From: Geodermatophilus sp. DSM 44513
GTDB lineage: Bacteria > Actinomycetota > Actinomycetes > Mycobacteriales > Geodermatophilaceae
DNA length: 64,000 nucleotides
Assembly (NCBI RefSeq): GCF_032460525.1
Contig: NZ_CP135963.1
Location: 310,001-374,000, forward strand
Direction: 5' to 3'
The notes below the pieces were generated by a model that saw nothing but the letters and a program-made list of their open reading frames with translations, searched no databases and was not told the DNA's origin. Each line of letters begins with the position of its first letter. The first letter of the stretch is position 1. A program made the translations under genes and the position numbers. Positions 49,724 through 58,340 of this stretch are shown here, in pieces.

Positions 49724-50458
49724 ATGCCGCCAGTCGAGTTGACGTGGGGAGCGGCGACCGCGTTGGGTCAGCGGGAGGACAACCAGGACAGATTCCTGGC
49801 CACTCCGCCCGTCTTCGCGGTCGCCGACGGCATGGGGGGCCACGTCGGTGGCGCGGCCGCCGCGGAGGCGGTCGTCGAGGCGCTGGGCGCCCTGGCCGGT
49901 CGCGAGATGACGACCGTGGACGACATCCGGCTGGCACTGCGGAGGGCGGACGCAAAGATCCGCGACTTCCGCGGTCCGGACAGGGCCGGCGCCGGGACGA
50001 CGGTCGCCGGTGTGGCGTTGGTCGACGAGGGGGACGGACCGCAGTGGGCCGTCTTCCACGTGGGTGACTCACGCGTCTATCGGTGGCACGAGGGCCAGCT
50101 CGAGCAGCTGACCAAGGACCACTCGGTTGTGCAGGAACTCGTCGACGCCGGATACATCTCTGACGAAAGTGCATCCACCCACCCGCAGCGGCACATCATC
50201 ACCCGCGCGCTGGGCGTCGGACCCCGACCCGAGGCCGACATCGTCCTGCTGCCCGTCGTGCCAGGGGAAGATTTCCTCGCATGTACCGACGGCCTCACCG
50301 GGGAGCTGGCGGACGAGCAGATCGCTGCACTGCTTGGTACGGACACGACCATGGCGGACGTGACCATCCGCTTGACGGCGGAAGCATCAAGGCTCGACGC
50401 GCGAGACAATGTCACGGTGGTCGGGGTCCACTGTATTCCTGGGGAACTGCATTCTTGA
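49724..50458 (+). CDS. PP2C-family protein serine/threonine phosphatase (PstP-like)
   Basis: This 244-residue cytoplasmic phosphatase has the metal and catalytic motifs REDNQDRF, FAVADGMGGHVGG, GAGTTVAGV, FHVGDSRVYR, LACTDGLTGEL and ARDNVTVVGV. There is no transmembrane segment, unlike mycobacterial PstP, so it is the soluble catalytic type. It would oppose Ser/Thr kinases, none of which is adjacent. ATG 49724 follows GGAGCG. Its 3' half has noticeably lower GC, marking the start of an AT-richer region. Confidence 0.92.
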   Translation: MPPVELTWGAATALGQREDNQDRFLATPPVFAVADGMGGHVGGAAAAEAVVEALGALAGREMTTVDDIRLALRRADAKIRDFRGPDRAGAGTTVAGVALVDEGDGPQWAVFHVGDSRVYRWHEGQLEQLTKDHSVVQELVDAGYISDESASTHPQRHIITRALGVGPRPEADIVLLPVVPGEDFLACTDGLTGELADEQIAALLGTDTTMADVTIRLTAEASRLDARDNVTVVGVHCIPGELHS

Positions 50459-51020
50459 TCCGCTTGTAACGGCAGCCGGAGGTGTCGCGCAGCCCGCGAG
50501 CGGCGTATTCCCGCTCCTATTGAGCGCTTGTCCGACTGGCGATGCACCACTCGGACCGTGGTTCGATGGGAATTCGGGTCAACGCACCATTCATGTCCGG
50601 CAGGACGTTCCACTGTCCGGCCTCGGGGCGCAGAGTCCATCATGCCCCGGGCGACCCGAATCCAGCGCCGTTGCCGGATCACGGCATGCTTGATTGGGCG
50701 AATGAAGGTCGACTGCCTGCTACTCGAAGCTTGGCCGGCCACGCCAGCATTGCCAGGCTCACGGAGTCGGCGTTGGACGATAAGTATCGTCGACCCAGCG
50801 GTGTACGGATGCCTGGCTGGCATCACCGGGTCGGTCCGCTCTTCCCAACAGCGGTCATGATGACGCGATGCGAACGAATCCTGACGCAGCGAAGGGAGGG
50901 CCAGACGTGTGTCGAATGCTGCCGGAACGCCTCCGCTGAAGTCCGTCGACGTCGCCGAGCCTCCTGGCTTGCAGGCATCTAGGATGCCGCGAAGAGAGCC
51001 GTCATCGCGCTAGGAGCTCC
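50459..51020. other. 562-base gene-free stretch
   Basis: Short open frames here lack similarity, ribosome-binding sites or sensible codon use. TAGGAT at 50981-50986 is a possible -10 for the next gene. GC is lower than in the flanking part to the left. It may hold decayed sequence. Confidence 0.5.
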
Positions 51021-51938
51021 ATGGTCACCCTGCTGGTAGCCGCAACTGGCGGACATCTCGCGCAACTCCATCAGTTGAGGCCGCGCTTAGTCGACGCCGA
51101 GAAAGACGTCGTGTGGGCAACCTTTCGGACGCCACAGAGTGAATCGATGCTTGCTGGCGAGATGGTGGAGTACGTGGACTACACAGCTCCACGCGATTTC
51201 CGTCAAGTCGTCCGCAACACGCCGAGAGCCGTCGGCGTCATGCGTCGGCACCACATTGACACCGTGATAAGCACCGGCTCGGCAATAGCACTCTCCTTCT
51301 TGCCCATAGCCAGGCTGATGGGCCTGGCAGCCCACTACATCGAGAGTGCAGCTCGAAGTGATGGACCGTCGACCACGGGACGGATGCTCGAGAAAGTCCC
51401 CGGCGTCAAACTCTCATCACAGTACAGATCGTGGGCGCGTCCTCCCTGGGAGTACACGGTGTCGGTATTCGACGACTTCGTCGCCGTGCCGAGGCCCCAG
51501 GATCAACCGAAGATCAAGAAGCTGGTCGTCACCCTTGGGACCATTGAGGGTTATCACTTCCGCAGCCTGGTTGAACGGCTCGTCGCAATAATACCTCCGG
51601 ATCTCGAAGTCTTGTGGCAAGTAGGCAACACGGATGTCAAGGGCCTGCCTGTGCTTGGTGTCAAGACCTTGCCCCACCATGAACTCCACGCTGCCGTGGC
51701 CGAGTCTGACGCAATCATCGCGCATGCTGGGATTGGTAGCGCACTAGCAGCCCTGAATGCCGGACACCGGCCAGTTCTCGTGCCTCGTCGATCACATCGC
51801 GGTGAACACGTCGATGACCATCAGCTGCAGATAGCCCGAGAGCTCGATGGGCGTGATCTAGCACTTCATCGAGAGGTCGAGGACCTCACTTGGGCGGATG
51901 TCGAGTCCGCTGTTCGACGGCGGATACAAACGATGTGA
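51021..51938 (+). CDS. Fused PssD-PssE (Alg14-Alg13-like) glycosyltransferase
   Basis: This 305-residue protein joins two parts that are usually separate. Residues about 1-150 resemble PssD/Alg14: VTLLVAATGGHLAQLHQLRP, TVISTGSAIALSFLPIARLM, AHYIESAARSDGPSTTGRML, and YRSWARPPWEY. Residues about 160-305 resemble PssE/Alg13: KKLVVTLGTIEGYHFRSLVE, LPHHELHAAVAESDAIIAHAG, IGSALAALNAGHRPVLVPRR and GEHVDDHQLQIARELD. Together they form a GT28-type transferase adding a sugar (GlcA or GlcNAc in known cases) to a lipid-linked glycan at the membrane. ATG 51021 follows AGGAG. It starts the polysaccharide cluster. Confidence 0.87.
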   Translation: MVTLLVAATGGHLAQLHQLRPRLVDAEKDVVWATFRTPQSESMLAGEMVEYVDYTAPRDFRQVVRNTPRAVGVMRRHHIDTVISTGSAIALSFLPIARLMGLAAHYIESAARSDGPSTTGRMLEKVPGVKLSSQYRSWARPPWEYTVSVFDDFVAVPRPQDQPKIKKLVVTLGTIEGYHFRSLVERLVAIIPPDLEVLWQVGNTDVKGLPVLGVKTLPHHELHAAVAESDAIIAHAGIGSALAALNAGHRPVLVPRRSHRGEHVDDHQLQIARELDGRDLALHREVEDLTWADVESAVRRRIQTM

Positions 51939-52061
51939 CATGACGGCAGACAAGGCAACTCGTACTCGATCCGTGTTGTCCAATCGGTGCTGTCGGTCGT
52001 CAGCGATCGTGCCTCACCTCGTCGATAGCAAGATGTCATCTCTGATGGGTGGCGCTGAGAA

Positions 52062-52487
52062 ATGATCACCCGAGGGTCGAAGAGCGATCACCACAAAGCG
52101 GCGCGGTTAGCACTGGTCTCATACGTAATCACGATGGCGGCACTGACGCTAGGCCCTCTGCCTCGGGCTCTGCTCCGGTGGGTACACGCAAATCTGCAGG
52201 AAGCTCTCGGTGTTGACACGCTTGCGATGTCAGCCGTCAAACGGCCCGCCAACCTCGTGCTGTTCATACCCTTCGGTTTCTTGGTCTGCGCTTCTTTTCC
52301 AGGCAGTCGCCAGTTGAGGATCGTGATATCTTGTTGCGCCGTGTCGTTGGTCATCGAAGGTGCGCAACTATTATTACCAGGCCGTCACCCGTCGATTGTG
52401 GACGTAGCTCTAAACTCGGCCGGCGTAGCCCTCGGAGCGTTCATCTTCGGAATGTGCGTCAATACCCCGTCACGCCAGTCGCGCTGA
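52062..52487 (+). CDS. VanZ-like membrane protein
   Basis: This 141-residue protein has about four helices and the VanZ family marks: an early TLGPLPR loop, KRPANLVLFIPFGFLVCASF, and EGAQLLLPGRHPSIVDVALN followed by SAGVALGAFIFG. VanZ proteins are known for low-level teicoplanin resistance, but most family members are of unknown function and common in surface-polysaccharide clusters. ATG 52062 lacks a strong ribosome-binding site. Confidence 0.82.
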   Translation: MITRGSKSDHHKAARLALVSYVITMAALTLGPLPRALLRWVHANLQEALGVDTLAMSAVKRPANLVLFIPFGFLVCASFPGSRQLRIVISCCAVSLVIEGAQLLLPGRHPSIVDVALNSAGVALGAFIFGMCVNTPSRQSR

Positions 52488-52925
52488 CCCGGCGGCAACG
52501 GGGTCACCCGTCGCGACGGGAGCGCGACTGCCCGTTGAACAGCCTGATCCGCTGTTGGTGATGTACAGATGAGCGCCATGTGCCACACTTGAAAGACGCT
52601 CCGTGGTGGTGGCGGACTCTCAGGCCGACTTGTAGGAAGCGGAGCTCCGCACCTCTTCGCCGAGAGCCTGATGGACTGGTGAGACAGGGGACGGATACGA
52701 GGGGCCGCCAAGCCGCCTGAGTACGCCCTGGGGCCAGCCCATGCGATCGACGGCATCGACGTTCCGTCGGAACTTCGACGGAAGCTGTCCGCCAGTCAGG
52801 CTGTGCTGCGAAGGGGAGGCTGTGGCCCTCCCAGGCGATGCGGACAGGAGCAGGATCTGCACTGTTCAGCTAGGCCAAGGCTGGCTACAGCTCGGCCGGC
52901 GTGGGATGCAGTTGTCGCCGCTCTT
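52488..52925. other. 438-base gap
   Basis: There is no supported gene. A short inverted repeat, CCGTCGGAACTTCGACGG, is present near 52765. Only spurious open frames are seen. Confidence 0.4.
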
Positions 52926-53489
52926 CTAGAGTCGCCCATCAGCAAGACGCTTGAGGACGCGCGCCGGCACACCGGCCACCAGGCACCTGGGTGGAACATC
53001 TCGGTCGACCAGAGCACCTGCGCCGACGATGGCCCCCTCGCCCACGCGTACACCTGGCATGAGCGTAGCGCGAGTACCGATCCATGCACCTGCTTCAACC
53101 ACTATCGGTGCTGACGTCAGTGAGCCTGCTCGCTGCAGAGGACCTGCGATCTCATGGGAGCTGGTCACGAACATGACCTGCATGCCGACGTGGACGCGAT
53201 CTCCGATGGTGATGGGGGCGCTGCTGTCAAAGACGCAACCCATATTTACATATGCTCCTCGTCCGATGCTGATCGACCTGCCACCTAGCCAGACGCGAGG
53301 GGCCACGACGCACGGGGATGCCTGTATACCCATGAGCTGGAGGAGTATGAATCTCAAGTGATTTGGGATCAGTGAGGAAGCAGCTATGCGGTTGATCCAG
53401 ATGTCCCGCCACAGTGATCGGATGTAGCGGCGCGCGTGCAACCGGGTGGCGGAGCCGATGCGCCGAACGCAACTCCCGTCATGGCTCAT
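52926..53489 (-). CDS. Hexapeptide-repeat O-acetyltransferase
   Basis: This 187-residue enzyme has left-handed beta-helix repeats ([35 protein letters not shown], then [20 protein letters not shown] and [18 protein letters not shown]), with an acceptor His in VTSSHEIAG. This is the WbbJ/maltose O-acetyltransferase type, transferring acetyl from acetyl-CoA to a sugar. The final ...[12 protein letters not shown] is the family end. I use ATG 53489 (AGGGGAA upstream) instead of 53522. It runs opposite to the neighbouring synthesis genes and convergently with VanZ. Confidence 0.88.
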   Translation of the reverse strand: MSHDGSCVRRIGSATRLHARRYIRSLWRDIWINRIAASSLIPNHLRFILLQLMGIQASPCVVAPRVWLGGRSISIGRGAYVNMGCVFDSSAPITIGDRVHVGMQVMFVTSSHEIAGPLQRAGSLTSAPIVVEAGAWIGTRATLMPGVRVGEGAIVGAGALVDRDVPPRCLVAGVPARVLKRLADGRL

Positions 53490-53600
53490 GTTTCCCCTGG
53501 CCCGTCCGTCGTGAGCGTGCACTCATCGTCGGCTGAATGTCACGCCATCTCAGGTCTACTTTCAAGTGATCGGTGGACGTGAGTTGGCGCTGGCTTGCAG

Positions 53601-54713
53601 CTATTCGGCAAGGGCCCGGCTGCGGTGCTCCTTGGTGCAACGACTATCAACGGACCGGCCGTCGGCCGGGATGACCTGCGCAGTGTCCAGCCACACATTG
53701 CTCGAGTCCCAGCGAACAGGTGCTCCGACGCCATCCACGGGTCCATAACCGCAGTTGGGTCCTATGACGTTGTCGCGAAAGACGTACACGCCGATGTGGT
53801 GACGATCCCTCGGTACGGCTCCTCCACGGACCGTGTAGCTCCCGCCGTCCATGTAGTTGCCCTCGATGAGGACGTCATCAAGAGGTCCCATGAGCTGCCC
53901 GGTCTGTATCGCTCCGTTGAGTGGGTCATCCAAGGTGGGGTTGTATGCCATCAGAGTATTACCTTGTACCGTTACGTTGCGGCCATGCAACACCTGGACA
54001 GCGTCACTGTGCAGGCCAGGCTGAGGGGCTAGATCGTGCACGTACGACTCGCGAAGTGTCGTGTTGTCGCCAAGACGAACTCCGTCCGCCGAATTGTGCA
54101 CGTCGATTCTGTCCGCGGTCCAGTTGTTGCCATACAATGCCACGGGCGCCTTGCCTAGTCCATCGATCTCGGAGTCCACGATCTTGAGATTCGAATAGCC
54201 ATCCATCATACGTATGGGAAACGGACTGGCCTCCGATCCCGCGCAACTGATGCGACTTGCCCTGATCGTGACGTCGTGAGCACGAATGATGACGCATCCA
54301 TCGATGTCCAGGGCTTCGATGAGTGTGCCATCCTCGTCAACGACAATGTCTCCCGCGTGCCGCCGGAGTTGCGTTGCAGTTGGTACTCCTGTCGACTCTT
54401 CTGTCGGGAAGTCATCAACATCGATACTTGGTTCTGGCATGTCGACGATTGGGGGCGGCGCACTACGTGCCAACGTGCTGGCTGTCGACTGTCGTGGGGT
54501 TATATCGCCATGGGGCGACGACCTCGAGGCGCTCGGCGCTGAGGACGTGTCCGGTAGAGCGGTAGTCGGCTGGGCATCGGGCAGGTCGGCCGCGCTGCCG
54601 TCTGGCGGTGAGTGCAGCGCTCGGACAGCAACCAAGCCCGAAAGGCCGACGACCAGTAGCGACACGATTGAGAGCAGAATCCTCCGTCGACGCCTGGCGT
54701 TCGCGATCCACAC
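53601..54713 (-). CDS. Exported right-handed beta-helix protein
   Basis: This 370-residue protein has a basic start, a signal-anchor helix (ILLSIVSLLVVGLSGLVAV), a Ser/Pro/Thr-rich spacer (about 35-110) and a parallel beta-helix of pectate-lyase/glycosidase type. Repeats include DGCVIIRAHDVTIRASRI, YSNLKIVDSEIDGLG, NTTLRESYVHDLAPQPGLHS and DVLIEGNYMDGGSYTVRGG. The HSDAVQV motif resembles that of polysaccharide lyases. It may trim or bind the exopolysaccharide outside the cell. The start is GTG 54713. It is probably an orphan enzyme of the glycan cluster. Confidence 0.78.
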   Translation of the reverse strand: MWIANARRRRRILLSIVSLLVVGLSGLVAVRALHSPPDGSAADLPDAQPTTALPDTSSAPSASRSSPHGDITPRQSTASTLARSAPPPIVDMPEPSIDVDDFPTEESTGVPTATQLRRHAGDIVVDEDGTLIEALDIDGCVIIRAHDVTIRASRISCAGSEASPFPIRMMDGYSNLKIVDSEIDGLGKAPVALYGNNWTADRIDVHNSADGVRLGDNTTLRESYVHDLAPQPGLHSDAVQVLHGRNVTVQGNTLMAYNPTLDDPLNGAIQTGQLMGPLDDVLIEGNYMDGGSYTVRGGAVPRDRHHIGVYVFRDNVIGPNCGYGPVDGVGAPVRWDSSNVWLDTAQVIPADGRSVDSRCTKEHRSRALAE

Positions 54714-55811
54714 GTTCGGATCATGCCACGGTGATTCGTCCGCACGGTCGTCGGCCAGGCGCTACCGGATGGCAGCCTGTCAGTCGGTCGCGCAGGCACC
54801 GACGCACCGCGCCATGGCGGATCGCTGGCAGTACCTTCAGTCCTGTTGTCGGGCAGTGTGGTCCGGCCGAGATGGCGTGGGTCCTTCACGGTCGAGACCA
54901 CCCGATGGTCGTCGGGGGCTGGTTCCGTGAGAGCCGGTAGATCGCATTGATGACACCTATCGGCTGAGGCCGCTCGGAGCGGCCTCTTGGTCCAGGCCCC
55001 GAGCGTTGCTGCCGTGACAGGGAAGAGAACGGAAGGTCGGCCGGCGCCAGCCCGTCGACCGGACGATCGGGCGATGGCAGTCGGAGCCCTACGGTGCCAG
55101 TGCGGTGAAGGGCGCGTCAGCGGCTAGTGCAGCAGCGGTGTGGTTGGGCTGCGGGGGAGGGCCCGCGGTCCTAGGTGCAGCCACTCGGACTCCCGACTGA
55201 GGACGGTGAGATCCCCTCAGGCCGGAGGTCGGTGTCTCCGGGGCGCAGACTGTGGCGAAAGCGACCATGACCCACCAAGGGAGTCCGTGCACGATGTCTA
55301 GCCGCAGGTCGAGCAACCAGTGTCGGCACGGCACCGATCGTCGCGATGAACCCTGGCCTGGCGAACTGGTCAGGCATGTCGAGCGATGCCCGACCGGCGT
55401 CGTCGTCAACCACGGTCCTGGCGCGTCGAGCGGCTCGAACAATGCGGCTCACCGTCGGCACCGGCGATCTTCTGCGTCGGCGGATCCATCGCTCGACCTC
55501 TCCAGCTCCTACGCCACAACTCGCGAAGGTGACGCTCCCGCGATCAGTGCCTCGAACCTCCAACACCGCCAGGAGAACCCTCCCCATCCACCGCGGCGTC
55601 GCCCTGGCTTCATTCCTGCATCCGTGTCGGAGGACGCGGCGGTGGACCGCCGTCTCTGGATACGCCGGTGTCCGATCCTGCATCGGTACGCGCGAGAGAT
55701 CAACAGTCGTGACGCGTCGTCCGGAGCTCGAGCCCCCGCAGCCAGCCAGCACCACGACGGATCACTCATCGTGTCCGTCCTTGCCCTGCTGACTCGCTGA
55801 CGTGGTCTGAT
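54714..55811. other. About 1.1 kb without an intact gene
   Basis: No open frame here is convincing. A 9-bp hairpin, GAGGCCGCT-CGG-AGCGGCCTC, lies at 54966-54986. On the minus strand near 55720-55760 the sequence reads VVVLAGCGGSSSGRR, like the end of a lipoprotein signal peptide, but a stop precedes it directly and the following frame is Arg-rich. It may be a decayed lipoprotein gene. Confidence 0.4.
54966..54986. terminator. Hairpin GAGGCCGCT/AGCGGCCTC
   Basis: A 9-bp perfect stem with loop CGG, followed by TTGG on the plus strand. No gene is known to end here on the plus strand, so its role is uncertain. Confidence 0.35.
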
Positions 55812-56663
55812 GTGCCCGTGTCAACCCCAGGTCGACCACGTGCTTCCATCGTGATCCCAGCGCACGAGGAGGCCGCAGTCATCGGGCGTTGCCTCGACTC
55901 GCTTCTGGCTGGCGCGCACACGGGCGAGCTCGAGGTCGTTGTCGTGGCCAATGGATGCCGGGACGCAACGGTCGAGATAGTCCGCGGTTACGCCCCGAGG
56001 GTCCAGATGCTGGAATTGGTCGAAGGTTCGAAACCCGCCGCTCTCAATGCTGGAGACGAGGTCCTGCAGACCTTTCCTCGGCTTTACATGGACGCCGATG
56101 TCGAGCTCACGATAGAAGCGGTTCGCAGTGTGATCGCAGTCCTCACTGGTCCCCACGCGCTCATCGCGACGCCCCGGCGAGCCCTGCAACTCCGCGGCGT
56201 CACTCTACCCGTACGTTTGTACCTCAAGACCTGGGAGGCGCTTCAACGTGCACGTGGCGAAACCATAGGAACTGGCGTCTACGCCGTGAACGAGGCCGGT
56301 CGCCGCCGTTTCGATCATTTCCCTGATTGCATCGGTGATGACCGTTTCGTGCATGATCACTTCGACAGAAGCGAGCGACTCCTCACCGAGCCGGCGGTCA
56401 AGGTGTGGCCTCCGAAGGATATGGCCGAACTCGTGAGAGTCCGCACGCGCGTGAGATTAGGCAACACGACCACACGGGTGACGCCACTTAAGAAGCACCG
56501 TCCCCCGCTCTCAGCGCAAGTGCTGAGCCTGGCTAAGGAACCCACGTCCTTGGTCTTTGCACCACTGTACCTGCTGGTGACATTGTTGATACGGGCGCGC
56601 GCTCGCAGGATGCGCGATCTACCCACCGTGCACTGGGAGCGAGCGGAGCGGAGGCCGGAATGA
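55812..56663 (+). CDS. Glycosyltransferase family 2
   Basis: This 283-residue GT-A enzyme has the donor-binding start ASIVIPAHEEAAVIGRCLDS, VVVVANGCRDAT, SKPAALNAGDE and the metal-binding DXD-like YMDADVELT. The ...IGDDRFVHDHF stretch supplies the ED/D catalytic base region. A C-terminal helix pair (LVFAPLYLLVTLLIRARARR) may bind it to the membrane. GTG 55812 is the chosen start. It overlaps the next gene by four bases (ATGA), so both act together, probably adding successive sugars to the repeat unit. Confidence 0.88.
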   Translation: MPVSTPGRPRASIVIPAHEEAAVIGRCLDSLLAGAHTGELEVVVVANGCRDATVEIVRGYAPRVQMLELVEGSKPAALNAGDEVLQTFPRLYMDADVELTIEAVRSVIAVLTGPHALIATPRRALQLRGVTLPVRLYLKTWEALQRARGETIGTGVYAVNEAGRRRFDHFPDCIGDDRFVHDHFDRSERLLTEPAVKVWPPKDMAELVRVRTRVRLGNTTTRVTPLKKHRPPLSAQVLSLAKEPTSLVFAPLYLLVTLLIRARARRMRDLPTVHWERAERRPE

Positions 56664-57595
56664 CCCCCGACCTGTCAGTTCTCATTGTGGCTTACAACAG
56701 TGCGCCGCATCTCCCGAGCTGTCTCGCCTCTCTGTCGCTCGCCCTCCGCGGTCTGGATGCCGAGATCCTGGTACACGACAATGCGTCCACGGACGATACG
56801 GCGACGTATCTCAGATCGCATACACAGATCCAGACGCAGGAGAGTCCAATCAACATCGGGTTCGCGGCGGCATGCAATTCGCTCGCCCGAATCAGCCGCG
56901 GCAGGTACCTGTGGTTCCTCAACCCGGACACAACGGTGGACCCGCAAGCTGCTCAGCAACTTCTCGAGGCAGCTGAGCGGCATCCTGCCGCTGGTCTGTA
57001 TGGCGCACGGACGGTCACTTCAAGAGGGGACGCCGTCGGGGGCAGCGCTCAGGGGACGATGACGATCCGCTCGCTCGCCTGTTTCGCGACGGGGCTGTCC
57101 ACGATGTTCCCCGGTCGCCGCTGGACGGATCCCGAGAGTCTTCCAGGATGGGATAGAAGGTCCTCACGCACGGTGCCCGCACTGAGCGGGGGGGCACTCA
57201 TGGTGAGGCGGGATGCTTGGGCGCACCTCGGGGGGTTCGACACGCGCTACTTCATGTATGCCGAGGACATTGATCTGTGTACGCGGGCTTGGCGCGCCGG
57301 TTTCAGGCCGATGTTCGTGGCAGGAGCGCTCGTCGAGCACGAAGTAGGCGGCTCATCCTCTCCCGATCAGAAGCTGGTGCTCCTCAACCGCGGGAAGGTG
57401 ACGTTCATGAGAAAGCTGTGGCCGACGTCAAAGGCCACGATAGGCGTCGAGCTGCTCGTAGCAGGAGTTGGATTGCGAGCGGCGGCGCAGAGGATGGGGC
57501 TCTTCCCTGATCGGCCAGGCCGCTTGCCTGGCAGTGCTTGGCTCCAAGCCTGGAAGCGGCGTGATGAGTGGCGCGCGGGATGGCCGTCCACGTGA
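56660..57595 (+). CDS. Glycosyltransferase family 2, rhamnosyltransferase type
   Basis: This 311-residue transferase begins LSVLIVAYNSAPHLPSCLAS, with VHDNASTDDT, INIGFAAACNSLARIS and the NPDTTVD motif (DXD-like) typical of WbbL/GlfT1-type rhamnosyl or galactosyl transferases. GGALMVRRDAWAHLGGFDTR and FMYAEDIDLCTRAWRAGF supply the acceptor/base motif. It is ATGA-coupled to the preceding GT2. The acceptor is likely the lipid-linked repeat unit of the exopolysaccharide. Confidence 0.9.
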   Translation: MTPDLSVLIVAYNSAPHLPSCLASLSLALRGLDAEILVHDNASTDDTATYLRSHTQIQTQESPINIGFAAACNSLARISRGRYLWFLNPDTTVDPQAAQQLLEAAERHPAAGLYGARTVTSRGDAVGGSAQGTMTIRSLACFATGLSTMFPGRRWTDPESLPGWDRRSSRTVPALSGGALMVRRDAWAHLGGFDTRYFMYAEDIDLCTRAWRAGFRPMFVAGALVEHEVGGSSSPDQKLVLLNRGKVTFMRKLWPTSKATIGVELLVAGVGLRAAAQRMGLFPDRPGRLPGSAWLQAWKRRDEWRAGWPST

Positions 57596-57784
57596 TGTGA
57601 GGTCACCTGGGCGGCAGTCAGCCTCACGCAAGTGCCCATTCATGCAGCGCTTCCGAGATGACGGCTCGTGAGACCAGAATAGCCTCCGCAACTGTCGAGA
57701 GATACGCATGGTCATCGCAGATGGCCATGTAGGAGGGATGGGTTCGGTGGGCAACGAGCGGCCGTGGTCGAGTGACAGCTGCAT

Positions 57785-58261
57785 TCAGGGAATAATCTTT
57801 CCAGAGGCCTTCAACGCTATCGTGGCCATGTCTGCATGCCGAAAGCGACCATATTCGATCACGTCGATCCCTTCGTGAAGGACACTGGCCGGGTTGCCTG
57901 CGACAACCGTGCGCGGCGGCACGTCTTTCGTCACTACCGAACCTGCGCCTACTATGCAATTATCTCCTACGCGCACTCCAGGGAGAATCATGCTGCGTGC
58001 CCCGATGAAGCAGTTTCTGCCGATCACCGTGTCGAGATATAACCCTCGGGTCCTGTCATGCGCCAGAACGACGGCTCCAAAGGCGACATAGCTGTGCGGG
58101 CCAACATGAACGCCGGTGGGATGCGTCTTGTCCAAGTGGGCCTTGAGGGAGACGATGGCCGTTCGATCGACGTGCATTCCCCAAAATCTCGTGTGGAGAA
58201 GCCACCGCGCCAGCATGAGTGCCTTACGGATCGCCTCAAAACGGTGCAGCGATCGGTTCAC
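57785..58261 (-). CDS. Hexapeptide-repeat acetyltransferase (serine-acetyltransferase-like)
   Basis: This 158-residue protein has left-handed beta-helix repeats: YVAFGAVVLAHDRTRG, TVIGRNCFIGARSMILPGVRV and GDNCIVGAGSVVTKDVPPRT, ending VVAGNPASVLHEG. These match sugar or serine O-acetyltransferases, with His-Asp in AHDRTRG as the catalytic pair. It has the same orientation as the acetyltransferase at 52926 but is only distantly similar. Its likely target is the exopolysaccharide. GTG 58261 is the chosen start. Confidence 0.85.
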   Translation of the reverse strand: MNRSLHRFEAIRKALMLARWLLHTRFWGMHVDRTAIVSLKAHLDKTHPTGVHVGPHSYVAFGAVVLAHDRTRGLYLDTVIGRNCFIGARSMILPGVRVGDNCIVGAGSVVTKDVPPRTVVAGNPASVLHEGIDVIEYGRFRHADMATIALKASGKIIP

Positions 58262-58340
58262 TCCATCACCCCTTACTCGCGCGGCATCTTAAACGCGAAG
58301 TGGACCAAAGCGACCCGACTCGCGCCTGCACGAGTATGGC

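Noticed and set aside
50542..50982. 146-codon frame in the gap after the PP2C gene
   Set aside because: Arg/His/Pro-rich composition, no ribosome-binding site, several overlapping frames in other phases and no family resemblance.
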